Positions 1 to 7,411 of a stretch of DNA of 17,477 nt are shown piece by piece (the first letter of the stretch is position 1; every line of letters begins with the position of its first letter). The translations under genes were made by a program, and so were the position numbers. Source of the stretch: UMGS1124 sp964417835 (GTDB taxonomy: Bacteria; Bacillota_I; Bacilli_A; RF39; UBA660); assembly GCA_964417835.1 (NCBI GenBank), contig CAYQJD010000019.1, positions 1 through 17,477 of the forward strand. The letters are read 5' to 3'. Under the pieces are notes generated by a model. The model searched no databases. It had not been told where the DNA came from and saw only the letters and a list, made by a program, of their open reading frames with translations.

Positions 1-31
1 GTGCAAACCTTTTATTTGTCTAGGTTTGCAC
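1..31 (-). other. Stem-loop at left window edge (leader hairpin or terminator)
   Basis: A perfect 10-bp inverted repeat (GTGCAAACCT at 1-10, AGGTTTGCAC at 22-31) encloses an 11-nt loop. It lies 65 nt after the ffh stop. It could be the ffh terminator, with its U-tract beyond the edge, or the first hairpin of a transcript from the promoter at 56-84. On the plus strand it is followed by ATTTTT, so it could also terminate transcription from the left. The window does not decide between these. Confidence 0.55.
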
Positions 32-55
32 ATTTTTACTGTCAAAGTCAAGATA

Positions 56-84
56 AATATAAGATATTTTTTTTGGTTTGTCAA
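56..84 (-). promoter_or_regulatory. Consensus sigma-A promoter downstream of ffh
   Basis: On the minus strand, TTGACA (79-84) is followed by a 17-nt spacer and TATATT (56-61). This is the only near-perfect -35/-10 pair with ideal spacing found in the window. Transcription would start near 48-50 and run off the left edge through the stem-loop at 1-31. In many Bacillota rpsP and its operon follow ffh, so this may be their promoter; that gene is outside the window. Confidence 0.65.
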
Positions 85-95
85 CTATTTTTTAT

Positions 96-1403
96 TTAAA
101 ATGGTAAATTCATATTTCCATTGCTTATTTGTTTCATCATTACTTTCATTTGGTCGAATTGTTTTAATAATCTATTAATTTCTTCAACAGATCTTCCTGA
201 GCCTTTACTAATTCTTAATTTTCTAGAATTTTTTAATACTTCTGGATGCTTTCTTTCATATGGAGTCATAGATAAAATTATAGCCTCAATATGTGCAAAG
301 TCTTTTGGATTTATGTTAACATTATTTAATCCCATTTTTCTAGCACCAGGTAACATTTTCAATAGATTTTCAAGAGGGCCTAATTTCTTTATTTGTTTTA
401 AATTTTTTAAAAAATCTTCTAAATCATAATTACCTTTTTTCATTTTTTTGGCAAGGTTTTCTGCATCAGCTTCATCAATTACACCCTCAACTTTTTCGGC
501 AATTGATAAAATATCTCCCATATCTAAAATTCTTTCCGCCATTCTTTCTGGATAAAATTCAGATAACCCATCCATTTTTTCTCCTGTACCTAAAAATTTT
601 ATCGGAATATTTGTTAAATGTCTTACAGATAGTGCAACTCCACCTTTTGTATTACCATCCATTTTTGTTAAAATAGCACCTGTTAAAGGTAATTTTTCAT
701 TGAAACCTTTAATAACATTAATTGCATCTTGACCCATCATTGCATCAATTACTAATAATATTTCATCAGCAGTTAAAATATTATTTATTTCAACCAATTC
801 ATCCATCAATTTGTCATCTATATGAAGTCTTCCAGCAGTATCAATTAAAATATAATCAAAATTTTTTTCTTTTGCATATATAACTGCTTCTTTAACAATA
901 TCTACAGGATTTATCGTTCCTCTAGTAAAGACTTCAATATTTAAAGATTTTCCTATTGTTACTAATTGATCTATTGCAGCAGGTCTATAAACATCACAAG
1001 CAACTAATAAAGGATTTTTTTTATATTTTTTTCTTAAATGATTTGCAAGTTTCCCAATTGTAGTAGTTTTCCCACTTCCTTGAAGTCCTACTAACATTGC
1101 TATTGTTGGCTTTTTATCTGTTTTTATTTCTACATAATCAGTTCCAAGTAAACTAACTAATTCATCTTTTACAAGTTTTATAAATAATTCATCTGGTTTT
1201 AAGCTTTTTGCTACATCCATTCCTAAAGCTTTTTCTTTAACATTTTTTATGAATTCTTTAACAACATCGTAGTTTACGTCGGCTTCTAAAAGCGCTAATC
1301 GAATTTCCCTCATGGCGTCACTGATATTTTCTTCAGTTATTTTCCCCATTCCACGAATATTTTTTATTGCATTAGATATTCTATCTCCCATGTATTCAAA
1401 CAT
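96..1403 (-). CDS. ffh: Signal recognition particle protein Ffh (SRP54 GTPase)
   Basis: Ffh binds SRP RNA and signal sequences of nascent membrane and secreted proteins, and delivers ribosomes to FtsY and SecYEG. The 435-aa protein has the family's usual length and order: a helical N domain (1-90), a G domain with the P-loop GLQGSGKTT (about 106-114), DTAGR (about 189-193) and TKMDG (about 246-250), then the M domain with the RNA-binding ISKGSG motif (about 398-403) and a Met-containing C-terminal helix. A GTG nine bases upstream is in frame, but that GTG is part of the AGGTGAT ribosome binding site. The ATG at 1401-1403 is therefore the start, and the protein begins MFEYMGDRIS. No ylxM-like gene precedes it. 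It follows the gatCAB-aspS terminator and probably has its own promoter. Confidence 0.97.
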   Translation of the reverse strand: MFEYMGDRISNAIKNIRGMGKITEENISDAMREIRLALLEADVNYDVVKEFIKNVKEKALGMDVAKSLKPDELFIKLVKDELVSLLGTDYVEIKTDKKPTIAMLVGLQGSGKTTTIGKLANHLRKKYKKNPLLVACDVYRPAAIDQLVTIGKSLNIEVFTRGTINPVDIVKEAVIYAKEKNFDYILIDTAGRLHIDDKLMDELVEINNILTADEILLVIDAMMGQDAINVIKGFNEKLPLTGAILTKMDGNTKGGVALSVRHLTNIPIKFLGTGEKMDGLSEFYPERMAERILDMGDILSIAEKVEGVIDEADAENLAKKMKKGNYDLEDFLKNLKQIKKLGPLENLLKMLPGARKMGLNNVNINPKDFAHIEAIILSMTPYERKHPEVLKNSRKLRISKGSGRSVEEINRLLKQFDQMKVMMKQISNGNMNLPF

Positions 1404-1421
1404 TTTTATCACCTAATATTT

Positions 1422-1427
1422 ATTATA
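1422..1427 (-). promoter_or_regulatory. Putative -10 box for ffh
   Basis: A TATAAT lies directly after the U-tract of the upstream terminator and about 18 nt before the ffh start. No convincing -35 is visible because that position falls inside the terminator stem. If it is used, the 5' leader would be only about 12 nt and consist of little more than the ribosome binding site. Confidence 0.4.
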
Positions 1428-1428
1428 C

Positions 1429-1457
1429 AAAAAAAAACACTAGGAAACTAGTATTTT
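1429..1457 (-). terminator. Intrinsic terminator of the gatCAB-aspS operon
   Basis: On the minus strand a 10-bp stem (1448-1457 with 1434-1443, one T-G pair, TTTC loop) is followed by a run of nine T residues. It begins about 22 nt after the aspS stop and separates that operon from ffh. Confidence 0.85.
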
Positions 1458-1478
1458 ATTATATCTATTAATTAGCTG

Positions 1479-3227
1479 TTAATTTTTATCTCTAACTTTA
1501 ATATGAACTTCTCTTAATTGTGTTTCACTAACTTCAGTTGGAGCACCCATCATTAAATCTGCTCCATTAGCAGTCATTGGGAAAGCTATTGTTTCTCTTA
1601 TATTTTCTTCATCTAAAAGCAACATTATCATTCTATCAATTCCTGGTGCCATACCTGCATGAGGAGGAGCTCCAAAACTAAATGCTTTATAAAGGCCTTT
1701 AAATTTTTCTTTTAAAACTTCTTCATCATATCCTGCTATACTAAATGCTTTCTTCATAATATTGATATTATGATTTCTAACTGCACCACTAGATAGTTCT
1801 ATACCATTACATACAAAATCAAATTGATTTGCGACTATATCTTTAGGATCAATATTATTTAATGAATCTAGTCCTCCCTTTGGCATACTAAATGGATTAT
1901 GCGTAAAATCATATTTTTCTTCTTCTTCATTCCATTCATACATAGGAAAATCATTTATTATACAAAATTCAAATAAATCTTTATCTATTAAATCTAATCT
2001 TTTTCCTAATTCATCTCTTATTAATCCTGCTAATTTAGAAGCATTTTTTCTATCCGCTATAAAAAATAAAACTGAATTAGGTATTAAATTAGCTTTTTGA
2101 ATCAAGCTTTTTCTTTCAAAATCTGATAAAAATTTATCGATAGGTCCTTTAAATGTCATATCATCATTAACTGTAATATATCCAATCCCAGGCATTCCAA
2201 TAGATTTAGCATAATCAACTAAATCATTAAACCATGAATTAGATTTATTTCCTATATTATCAACCTTTATTCCTCTTACTGTAACATTTCTAAATGGTTT
2301 AAATTCAGTATCACTAAATTCTTCTGTTAAATCTATAATTTCTAAAGGATTTCTTAAGTCAGGTTTGTCTGTACCATATTTAAGCATTGACTCGTTATAA
2401 GAAATTCTTTTAAATGGTAAGGAACTAATTTTTTTGTTACTAAATTTTTTAAATGTTTCATAAAATATTTTTTCTCCAATATTATAAATATCTTCTTCCG
2501 TTGCAAAAGACATTTCTAAATCAAGTTGATAAAATTCACCATAAATTCTATCACTTCTTGCATCTTCATCTCTAAAACAAGGCGCTATTTGAAAATATTT
2601 ATCAAATCCTGATGTCATTAATAATTGCTTAAATTGTTGAGGTGCTTGAGGTAAAGCATAAAACTTACCATGAAATTTTCTTGATGGAACTATAAAATCT
2701 CTTGCACCTTCAGGACTTGAAGCTGTCAAAATAGGAGTCTGTATCTCTATAAAATCATTTTCAATCATTTTATTTCTTAAATAATTAATTACTTTTGATC
2801 TAAATAATATATTATTTTTCACTTTTGGATTTCTTAAATCTAAATATCTATATTTTAATCTGATTTCTTCAGAAACATTCGTACTAGTCATAACTTCAAA
2901 TGGAAGAATATTTTCAGCAACATTTAAAATTTCTAAATTACTTACTAATACTTCTATTGTACCTGTAGCAATTTTCTCATTATAGTCATCTTCATTTCTT
3001 TTTCTAACAACTCCTGATAAAGAAATACAAGATTCTTTAGTAATACCATTAAAAATATCATCATTATTACTAACTAATTGTACTGTACCGAATTGATCTC
3101 TTAAATCTACGAATATTACGCCTCCGTGATCTCTAATATTTTCAACCCACCCTGCAATTCTAACTTCTTTGCCAATAAAATCTTCTGTTAATTTGCCAGC
3201 ATAACAATTTCTATATTGATTATTCAT
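1479..3227 (-). CDS. aspS: Aspartyl-tRNA synthetase, probably non-discriminating (Asp/Asn)
   Basis: A class II synthetase that charges tRNA(Asp), and probably tRNA(Asn), with aspartate. The 582 residues have the bacterial architecture: an OB-fold anticodon domain (1-110), a catalytic core with QAPQQFKQLL (about 194-203) and motif 2 FRDEDARSDR (218-227), an inserted GAD-type region (about 290-420) and motif 3 GIDRMIMLL (529-537). The anticodon domain has DHGG with His34. From memory, His at this place is a determinant of relaxed Asp/Asn specificity in Pseudomonas AspRS, whereas strict enzymes have Leu. The GAPPHAGMAPGIDR stretch resembles AspRS forms from species that make Asn-tRNA by amidation. 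It shares ATGA with the gatB stop (4-nt overlap), has AAAGGATGAG as its ribosome binding site, and is the last gene of the T-box operon. Family assignment is sure; relaxed specificity is inference. Confidence 0.96.
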   Translation of the reverse strand: MNNQYRNCYAGKLTEDFIGKEVRIAGWVENIRDHGGVIFVDLRDQFGTVQLVSNNDDIFNGITKESCISLSGVVRKRNEDDYNEKIATGTIEVLVSNLEILNVAENILPFEVMTSTNVSEEIRLKYRYLDLRNPKVKNNILFRSKVINYLRNKMIENDFIEIQTPILTASSPEGARDFIVPSRKFHGKFYALPQAPQQFKQLLMTSGFDKYFQIAPCFRDEDARSDRIYGEFYQLDLEMSFATEEDIYNIGEKIFYETFKKFSNKKISSLPFKRISYNESMLKYGTDKPDLRNPLEIIDLTEEFSDTEFKPFRNVTVRGIKVDNIGNKSNSWFNDLVDYAKSIGMPGIGYITVNDDMTFKGPIDKFLSDFERKSLIQKANLIPNSVLFFIADRKNASKLAGLIRDELGKRLDLIDKDLFEFCIINDFPMYEWNEEEEKYDFTHNPFSMPKGGLDSLNNIDPKDIVANQFDFVCNGIELSSGAVRNHNINIMKKAFSIAGYDEEVLKEKFKGLYKAFSFGAPPHAGMAPGIDRMIMLLLDEENIRETIAFPMTANGADLMMGAPTEVSETQLREVHIKVRDKN

Positions 3228-4645
3228 TTTCTCATCCTTTCTAATTCCTCTTTTATTAATTTCAAAGATATTCCTGGATTTGCTTGTTTATTTGTTTTTT
3301 GCATTACTTTTCCAACTAAGAAGTTCGATATCATTTCTTTACCACTTAAATATTCTTCTACCTGTTGAGGACTTTCAGAAATTATCTCTTTTATTATACT
3401 TAATAGTTCATTTTCATTACTGATTTGTTTAATATTTGAATTTTTTATGATTTTCATAGGATCTGTTTTTGTATCCATTGCTTCATATATTATTTTTTTT
3501 GCTAATTGACTAGATAATTCCTTATTATCAACCATATTTATTATATTCGAAAGCATCTTAGGAGTTATAAACAATTCGTTTATACTTATATTTAATTTAT
3601 TTAAAGATCCTAAAATTACTATAGTTAACCAATTAGCAGAAGATAAAACATTTGAAAAACTTATTAATTCATCAAAATAATTTGAAATATTTTTATCTTT
3701 AGCTATAGTTTCAGCATCTTCTAAAGATACTCCTAATTCTAAATATCTTTTTATTCTTGAATATTCTAATTCTGGAATTTCATTTCTTACTGTTTCTTTA
3801 TATTTTTCTGTTAGTTTTACTGGTGCCAAGTTAGGTTCTATAAAATATTTATAATCTACAGCATCTACTTTTTCTCGCATCGAATAAGTTTTGCCATCTT
3901 CATCAATACGTCTAGTTTCTTGAATAACTTTTTCTCCACGATCTAAAATCTCACTTTGTCTTTTTATTTCATATTCAATTGCAGCTTTAACACTATTAAA
4001 TGCATTAATATTTTTCATTTCAACTTTAGTACCAAATTCAATATCATTTTCTTTCATTAAAGAAATATTCACATCACAACGCATTTGACCTTTATCACTT
4101 TTTGCTTCGCTTACTTCACAATATAAAAATATATTTCTTAATGTTTCTAAAAAAGCTACTGCTTCATCTGCTGAATGAATACAAGGTTCTGTAACAATTT
4201 CCATTAAAGGTATTCCAGAGCGATTATAATCTATTAAAGAGTAATTAGAATAATGTTCTAATGCTGCTGTATCTTCCTCTAAATGCAATTGATGAATATC
4301 AACAGTTTTTTCTTTTCCATTTACTAAAAATGAAACATGTCCTCTTACTCCGAATGGTTTTGTAACTTGTGTAATTTGATAACCTTTAGGTAGGTCTGGA
4401 TAATAATAATTTTTTCTATCAAAAATTATCTCATCTGGTGTTTCACAATTTAAAGCCATTGCAGTTTTTAAAGCTTTTCTGCATGCTTCTTTATTAACAA
4501 CAGGAAGAATACCAGGAAGTCCCAAATCAACAGGCATAACATGTATATTAGGAATATTAGTATAACTATTTTTTGCACTAGAAAAATTCTTAGAATTTGT
4601 TAAAAGCTCACAATGTACTTCCAATCCAATTATGACTTTATACAT
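3224..4645 (-). CDS. gatB: Aspartyl/glutamyl-tRNA amidotransferase subunit B
   Basis: GatB is the tRNA-binding and kinase subunit of GatCAB. It phosphorylates the Asp or Glu on misacylated tRNA(Asn) or tRNA(Gln) so that ammonia from GatA can amidate it. The family landmarks are present: GLEVHCEL near the N-terminus, YPDLPKGYQIT (about 82-92), HLEEDT (about 121-126) and DYNRSGIPLMEIVTEP (about 139-154). A helical linker and YqeY-like tail domain occupy the last 150 or so residues. An in-frame GTG at 4652-4654 is part of the ribosome binding site AGGTGAT, so the ATG at 4643-4645 is the start (473 aa), which overlaps the gatA stop by 8 nt. The stop is TGA and overlaps the aspS ATG. The length is normal for the family. 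Confidence 0.97.
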   Translation of the reverse strand: MYKVIIGLEVHCELLTNSKNFSSAKNSYTNIPNIHVMPVDLGLPGILPVVNKEACRKALKTAMALNCETPDEIIFDRKNYYYPDLPKGYQITQVTKPFGVRGHVSFLVNGKEKTVDIHQLHLEEDTAALEHYSNYSLIDYNRSGIPLMEIVTEPCIHSADEAVAFLETLRNIFLYCEVSEAKSDKGQMRCDVNISLMKENDIEFGTKVEMKNINAFNSVKAAIEYEIKRQSEILDRGEKVIQETRRIDEDGKTYSMREKVDAVDYKYFIEPNLAPVKLTEKYKETVRNEIPELEYSRIKRYLELGVSLEDAETIAKDKNISNYFDELISFSNVLSSANWLTIVILGSLNKLNISINELFITPKMLSNIINMVDNKELSSQLAKKIIYEAMDTKTDPMKIIKNSNIKQISNENELLSIIKEIISESPQQVEEYLSGKEMISNFLVGKVMQKTNKQANPGISLKLIKEELERMRK

Positions 4646-6098
4646 TTTTATCACCTACAATCTGACCTTTATAATCCATAGTTTCTTCAATTTTATTTGC
4701 TATATTTAATACTTTAGCATCTTCTAAAATATTCCCAGTTATATTAATTGCAACTGGCATATCACTTATAAATCCGCTTGGAATTGTTATACTTGGAAAT
4801 CCCCCAAAGTTTCCAATTACTAAATGATTTTCTAAGATTAAATATTCATCAGATAAAACATCTGTTTTTTCTCCAAATTTAGGTGCTATACCTTTACTCG
4901 CTGGCATTATCAAAGCATCATATTTTTTAAATAATTCATGCATTTTATCTACGATCATTCTTCTTACTCTACAAGCATTTAAAAACAATTTTTCTTGATT
5001 TTCTTTTTGTAAAACATAAGATCCTATTACAAATCTTCTTTTTATAAGTTCAGAAAAGCCTTCTGTTCTTGTATTAAACATTATTTCTTCATATGTATTT
5101 CCTGGTTTTCTATTTCCAAATGGTATACCAGTTAAATTTGAATTATTACTAGTAGCCTCTGCACATGAAATGGTCATATAAGTTGGATATAATGCATTTA
5201 GTAAATCACGATCAATAGAAACTTCCTCAACTTCCAATCCAATTTTTTTACAATTATCTAAAACCATATTAAAATTATTTAATGTCTTTATTAACATTTC
5301 ATTAGGATTATCATAAGAATCTATATTACAAGCTTCTTTTATATAAAATAATTTTTTCCCTTTTACACTTTCATCTAAAGTTTTTGTATAATCTAATTTA
5401 TCATCTTTTAATGAAGTCATATCTAGCTTATCATGCCCTTTTAAAACATTTGTAACAATTGCTGCATCTTTAACAGTTCTTGTAAACATAGCAACATGAT
5501 CTAAACTAGAAGCAAAGGCAAATAAACCATATCTAGAGATTCTACCATAAGTAGGTTTGAAACCCACAACTCCTCCATATGCTGCTGGTTTTCTTACGCT
5601 ATCTCCAGTATCACTTCCTATAGAAAATGGTACAATACCAAGTGCTACCGATGCACAAGATCCAGCTGATGATCCACCTATTAAGTGAGATTTATTCCAA
5701 GGATTTTTTACTGCTCCTGTATGCCCTGTAGTGCCTGTTCCTCCCATAGCAAGTTCATCTAAAACAGTCTTTCCTACTAAAATTGCTCCAGCATCTTTTA
5801 GTTTTTTATAAACTGTTGCATCATATACAGGTATATAATTTTTTAAAATATTAGAAGACGCTGTTGTTAATATTCCGCTTGTTGAAAAATTATCTTTTAA
5901 CGAATAAGGTATATCTTTTAAAATAGAGTCATATTTTGAACTAGATTTATATTTATCAATAATAGTCACAAATGAATTTATTTCAGATTGAGTAGAATGT
6001 GCAAGTTCGTTTGCTTCCTTAAATAACTCTTCACCACTAACTTTATTTTTATCTAATTCTTGTCTCAATTCTAATATTGTAGATTTTCTATAATTCAT
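4638..6098 (-). CDS. gatA: Aspartyl/glutamyl-tRNA amidotransferase subunit A
   Basis: GatA is the glutaminase subunit of GatCAB. It is an amidase-signature enzyme that releases ammonia from glutamine and channels it to GatB. The Ser-cisSer-Lys triad can be placed: Lys68 in YSLKDNF, Ser143 in GGSSAGS and Ser167 in SDTGDSVRKPA. Their spacings of 75 and 24 residues equal those I recall for the Staphylococcus aureus enzyme. The residue before the nucleophile is Asp where many GatA have Gly (TGGS); the triad itself is intact. The 486 aa are full length. The start is ATG with AAAGGTGG upstream, one base after the gatC stop, so gatC, gatA and gatB are tightly packed and probably translationally coupled. 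Confidence 0.97.
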   Translation of the reverse strand: MNYRKSTILELRQELDKNKVSGEELFKEANELAHSTQSEINSFVTIIDKYKSSSKYDSILKDIPYSLKDNFSTSGILTTASSNILKNYIPVYDATVYKKLKDAGAILVGKTVLDELAMGGTGTTGHTGAVKNPWNKSHLIGGSSAGSCASVALGIVPFSIGSDTGDSVRKPAAYGGVVGFKPTYGRISRYGLFAFASSLDHVAMFTRTVKDAAIVTNVLKGHDKLDMTSLKDDKLDYTKTLDESVKGKKLFYIKEACNIDSYDNPNEMLIKTLNNFNMVLDNCKKIGLEVEEVSIDRDLLNALYPTYMTISCAEATSNNSNLTGIPFGNRKPGNTYEEIMFNTRTEGFSELIKRRFVIGSYVLQKENQEKLFLNACRVRRMIVDKMHELFKKYDALIMPASKGIAPKFGEKTDVLSDEYLILENHLVIGNFGGFPSITIPSGFISDMPVAINITGNILEDAKVLNIANKIEETMDYKGQIVGDKNV

Positions 6099-6099
6099 T

Positions 6100-6396
6100 T
6101 TATTCCACCACCTTTGGCACTTTTATCTGATCTTTTAAAGAATGAGTAGTATTTGATAAAACTTCATCAACAGTTAAACTATTAACCTCATCTTCCTCAT
6201 CATCTCTAAGCTCTGCTTCATAAGTTACAAATGGAAAAATCATTGGATTAATATTCTCTATCCCTTTTATATTTTCAATTAATTTCATTTGGCGAAGAAT
6301 AATATCAAACTCTTTTTCTAAAGTATCATATTCTTCTTCGCTCATTCTAAACATCAATTTTTCAGCATAGCTTTTTATTTTTTCTCTTTCAATCAT
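6100..6396 (-). CDS. gatC: Aspartyl/glutamyl-tRNA amidotransferase subunit C
   Basis: GatC is the small belt-like subunit that wraps around GatA at the GatB interface and stabilises the amidotransferase. The 98-aa protein has the family pattern: an N-terminal helix, a central segment with an F-to-I-x-x-Q-like region (FDIILRQMKLIENI), then IENINPM and a short acidic stretch before the C-terminal V-P-K-V-V-E end. It is the first gene after the T-box leader. The ATG at 6394-6396 has the strongest ribosome binding site of the operon (AGGAGGA, 6402-6408), immediately after the leader terminator. Small subunits diverge fast, but position and pattern make the call secure. Confidence 0.94.
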   Translation of the reverse strand: MIEREKIKSYAEKLMFRMSEEEYDTLEKEFDIILRQMKLIENIKGIENINPMIFPFVTYEAELRDDEEDEVNSLTVDEVLSNTTHSLKDQIKVPKVVE

Positions 6397-6411
6397 AGTT
6401 ATCCTCCTAAA

Positions 6412-6473
6412 AATAAAAAAAGTTATGACAAAGGGACGTTGACTTTCGTGGTACCACCCTTTTTATCATAACT
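6412..6473 (-). terminator. Leader terminator of the T-box riboswitch
   Basis: On the minus strand an arm at 6457-6473 (AGTTATGATAAAAAGGG) pairs with one at 6421-6435 (CCCTTTGTCATAACT), followed by a T-rich tract at 6412-6420. The upstream arm contains the start of the T-box sequence, so forming the antiterminator would exclude this hairpin. It is the regulated stop before gatC. Confidence 0.9.
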
Positions 6474-6620
6474 GATATCTCTTATATATAACGGTATCCC
6501 CGTTTTTTCCTACTCTATTTCAGAAAAAATCTCAGTGGTGTTATTCATATAATTTTATCTGCTGATTTTCACCCTCTACAGCTCTCTTTTAGAATATTAT
6601 CTATATTACTTGTCCACTTC
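6421..6620 (-). ncRNA. T-box riboswitch, AAC (Asn) specifier
   Basis: The leader of gatCAB-aspS reads tRNA charging. Visible parts, all on the minus strand: a Stem I base helix AGTGG (6614-6618) with CCACT (6534-6538); the loop E half-site AGTA (6607-6610) facing GAA (6544-6546); the specifier AAC (6540-6542) followed by A; the distal helix GCTG (6579-6582) with CAGC (6561-6564), whose loop carries GGTGAAA; a Stem III hairpin at 6490-6504; and the T-box AGGGTGGTACCACG (6447-6460). Uncharged tRNA(Asn) should pair at AAC and, through its CCA end, with the T-box bulge, forming the antiterminator. An Asn signal fits an operon that makes Asn-tRNA by amidation. The GAA just before could be only the loop E motif, or a second, Glu codon. 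Confidence 0.93.
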
Positions 6621-6641
6621 ATCAATTTAAAATCTATTAGT

Positions 6642-6650
6642 ATTATAGCA
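6642..6650 (-). promoter_or_regulatory. Extended -10 promoter of the T-box/gatCAB-aspS operon
   Basis: TGCTATAAT on the minus strand combines a perfect -10 with the TGn extension. No good -35 is present at 16-18 nt spacing; an A/T palindrome lies there. Initiation near 6635 would place the Stem I base about 17 nt into the transcript, as expected for a T-box leader. Confidence 0.75.
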
Positions 6651-6659
6651 CAAATTTTT

Positions 6660-6677
6660 AAAAAAACTAGTTTTTTT
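6660..6677. repeat. A/T palindrome, possible weak terminator
   Basis: Seven A, CTAG, then seven T form a perfect palindrome just after the stop of the hypothetical gene at 6688. A stem made only of A-U pairs with a 4-nt loop would be a weak intrinsic terminator, possibly acting in either direction. It also covers the -35 position of the gatCAB promoter. Confidence 0.35.
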
Positions 6678-6687
6678 TTAAGTTTTC

Positions 6688-7281
6688 TTAAAATTTAAAA
6701 GTATGCGCTTTAGTTACACTATAATTATCATTTTTTTTAAATCCTTTTGTCAAAAATTTTAACATTTTAAAGTCATCTAAATGATTTTGAAAATATCTTA
6801 TTGCTAACATAATATCTTCTTCAGTTATAAATTCTTTTTCTTTTAAATCGAATCTTTCCATTTCTTCAAAGATAGAACCTATATTATATGAAGAATAACT
6901 CTCAACTTCAGAAGAAGTATCATTTATAACTTCATTAGTTTTCCAATCGTAAAGTTTTTCTTTTCCAAAATCATTTGCTTTTTTTATAAAACATGATATT
7001 ATTTCTTGTCTGTCAAAAGAATGTTTATATTTTCCTATAAAAGTTTTTGTAGTTTTATAAACGTTTTTATTTAAAACTACTTCCTCATGATTTGATGATT
7101 CGACTAAATCTATTTCTTTTATTAATTTTTCATAATCTGAATCAGTTATTTTCCCATTATCCTTAAGTTCTTTAACAAGGTTCATATAATTTTTTTTTGC
7201 AGACCTAACTAGTGATGGTATCTTGTTATTTAATATGGTCTTCTTAAAATAAGCAAGTTTTTTTAAAATCAATTCATCCAT
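6688..7281 (-). CDS. Hypothetical protein, 197 aa, no recognised family
   Basis: I do not recognise this protein. It is predicted soluble, with no signal peptide or membrane helix, and is Lys- and Glu-rich and mostly helical. A basic N-terminal helix (MDELILKKLAYFKKT) leads into a KELKDNGKITDSDYEKLIKEID region, followed by mixed segments, a Ser/Glu-rich linker around 120-130 and a helical C-terminal part. An upstream reading frame start adds 16 residues, but the ATG at 7279-7281 directly follows TTAGGAGGAATT, so the shorter form is chosen. It stands alone between the surface-protein operon and the T-box operon, with its own extended -10 promoter. Base usage matches its neighbours. The open frame and strong ribosome binding site make it a real gene. 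Confidence 0.8.
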   Translation of the reverse strand: MDELILKKLAYFKKTILNNKIPSLVRSAKKNYMNLVKELKDNGKITDSDYEKLIKEIDLVESSNHEEVVLNKNVYKTTKTFIGKYKHSFDRQEIISCFIKKANDFGKEKLYDWKTNEVINDTSSEVESYSSYNIGSIFEEMERFDLKEKEFITEEDIMLAIRYFQNHLDDFKMLKFLTKGFKKNDNYSVTKAHTFKF

Positions 7282-7302
7282 AATTCCTCCTAAATAAGTT
7301 CT

Positions 7303-7311
7303 ATTATAACA
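7303..7311 (-). promoter_or_regulatory. Extended -10 promoter of the hypothetical gene
   Basis: TGTTATAAT on the minus strand lies about 20 nt before the AGGAGG of the gene starting at 7281. No clear -35 is seen. Initiation near 7296 would give a leader of about 15 nt. Confidence 0.55.
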
Positions 7312-7411
7312 TAATTTCAAAAATTGCATAAATATTTTAATTTCATTATATAAACTTTATTATAATGATTTATTAAATCAATTGGTTTTTATCATTATTA
7401 AATAGTTCAAA

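Noticed and set aside
121..429. Plus-strand open frame of about 102 codons
   Set aside because: It is antisense to the conserved M domain of ffh, has no ribosome binding site, and its product is a low-complexity reflection of the opposite strand.
5520..5660. Loss of a catalytic motif in GatA (TGDS in place of TGGS)
   Set aside because: The nucleophilic Ser167 is kept and the triad spacing is intact. Only the neighbouring Gly is changed, so the subunit should be active.
7330..7411. Terminator after the large secreted-protein gene
   Set aside because: A short TGATTT-AAT-AAATCA hairpin is present but lacks a U-tract. Several TATAAT-like strings nearby are expected by chance in such AT-rich DNA.
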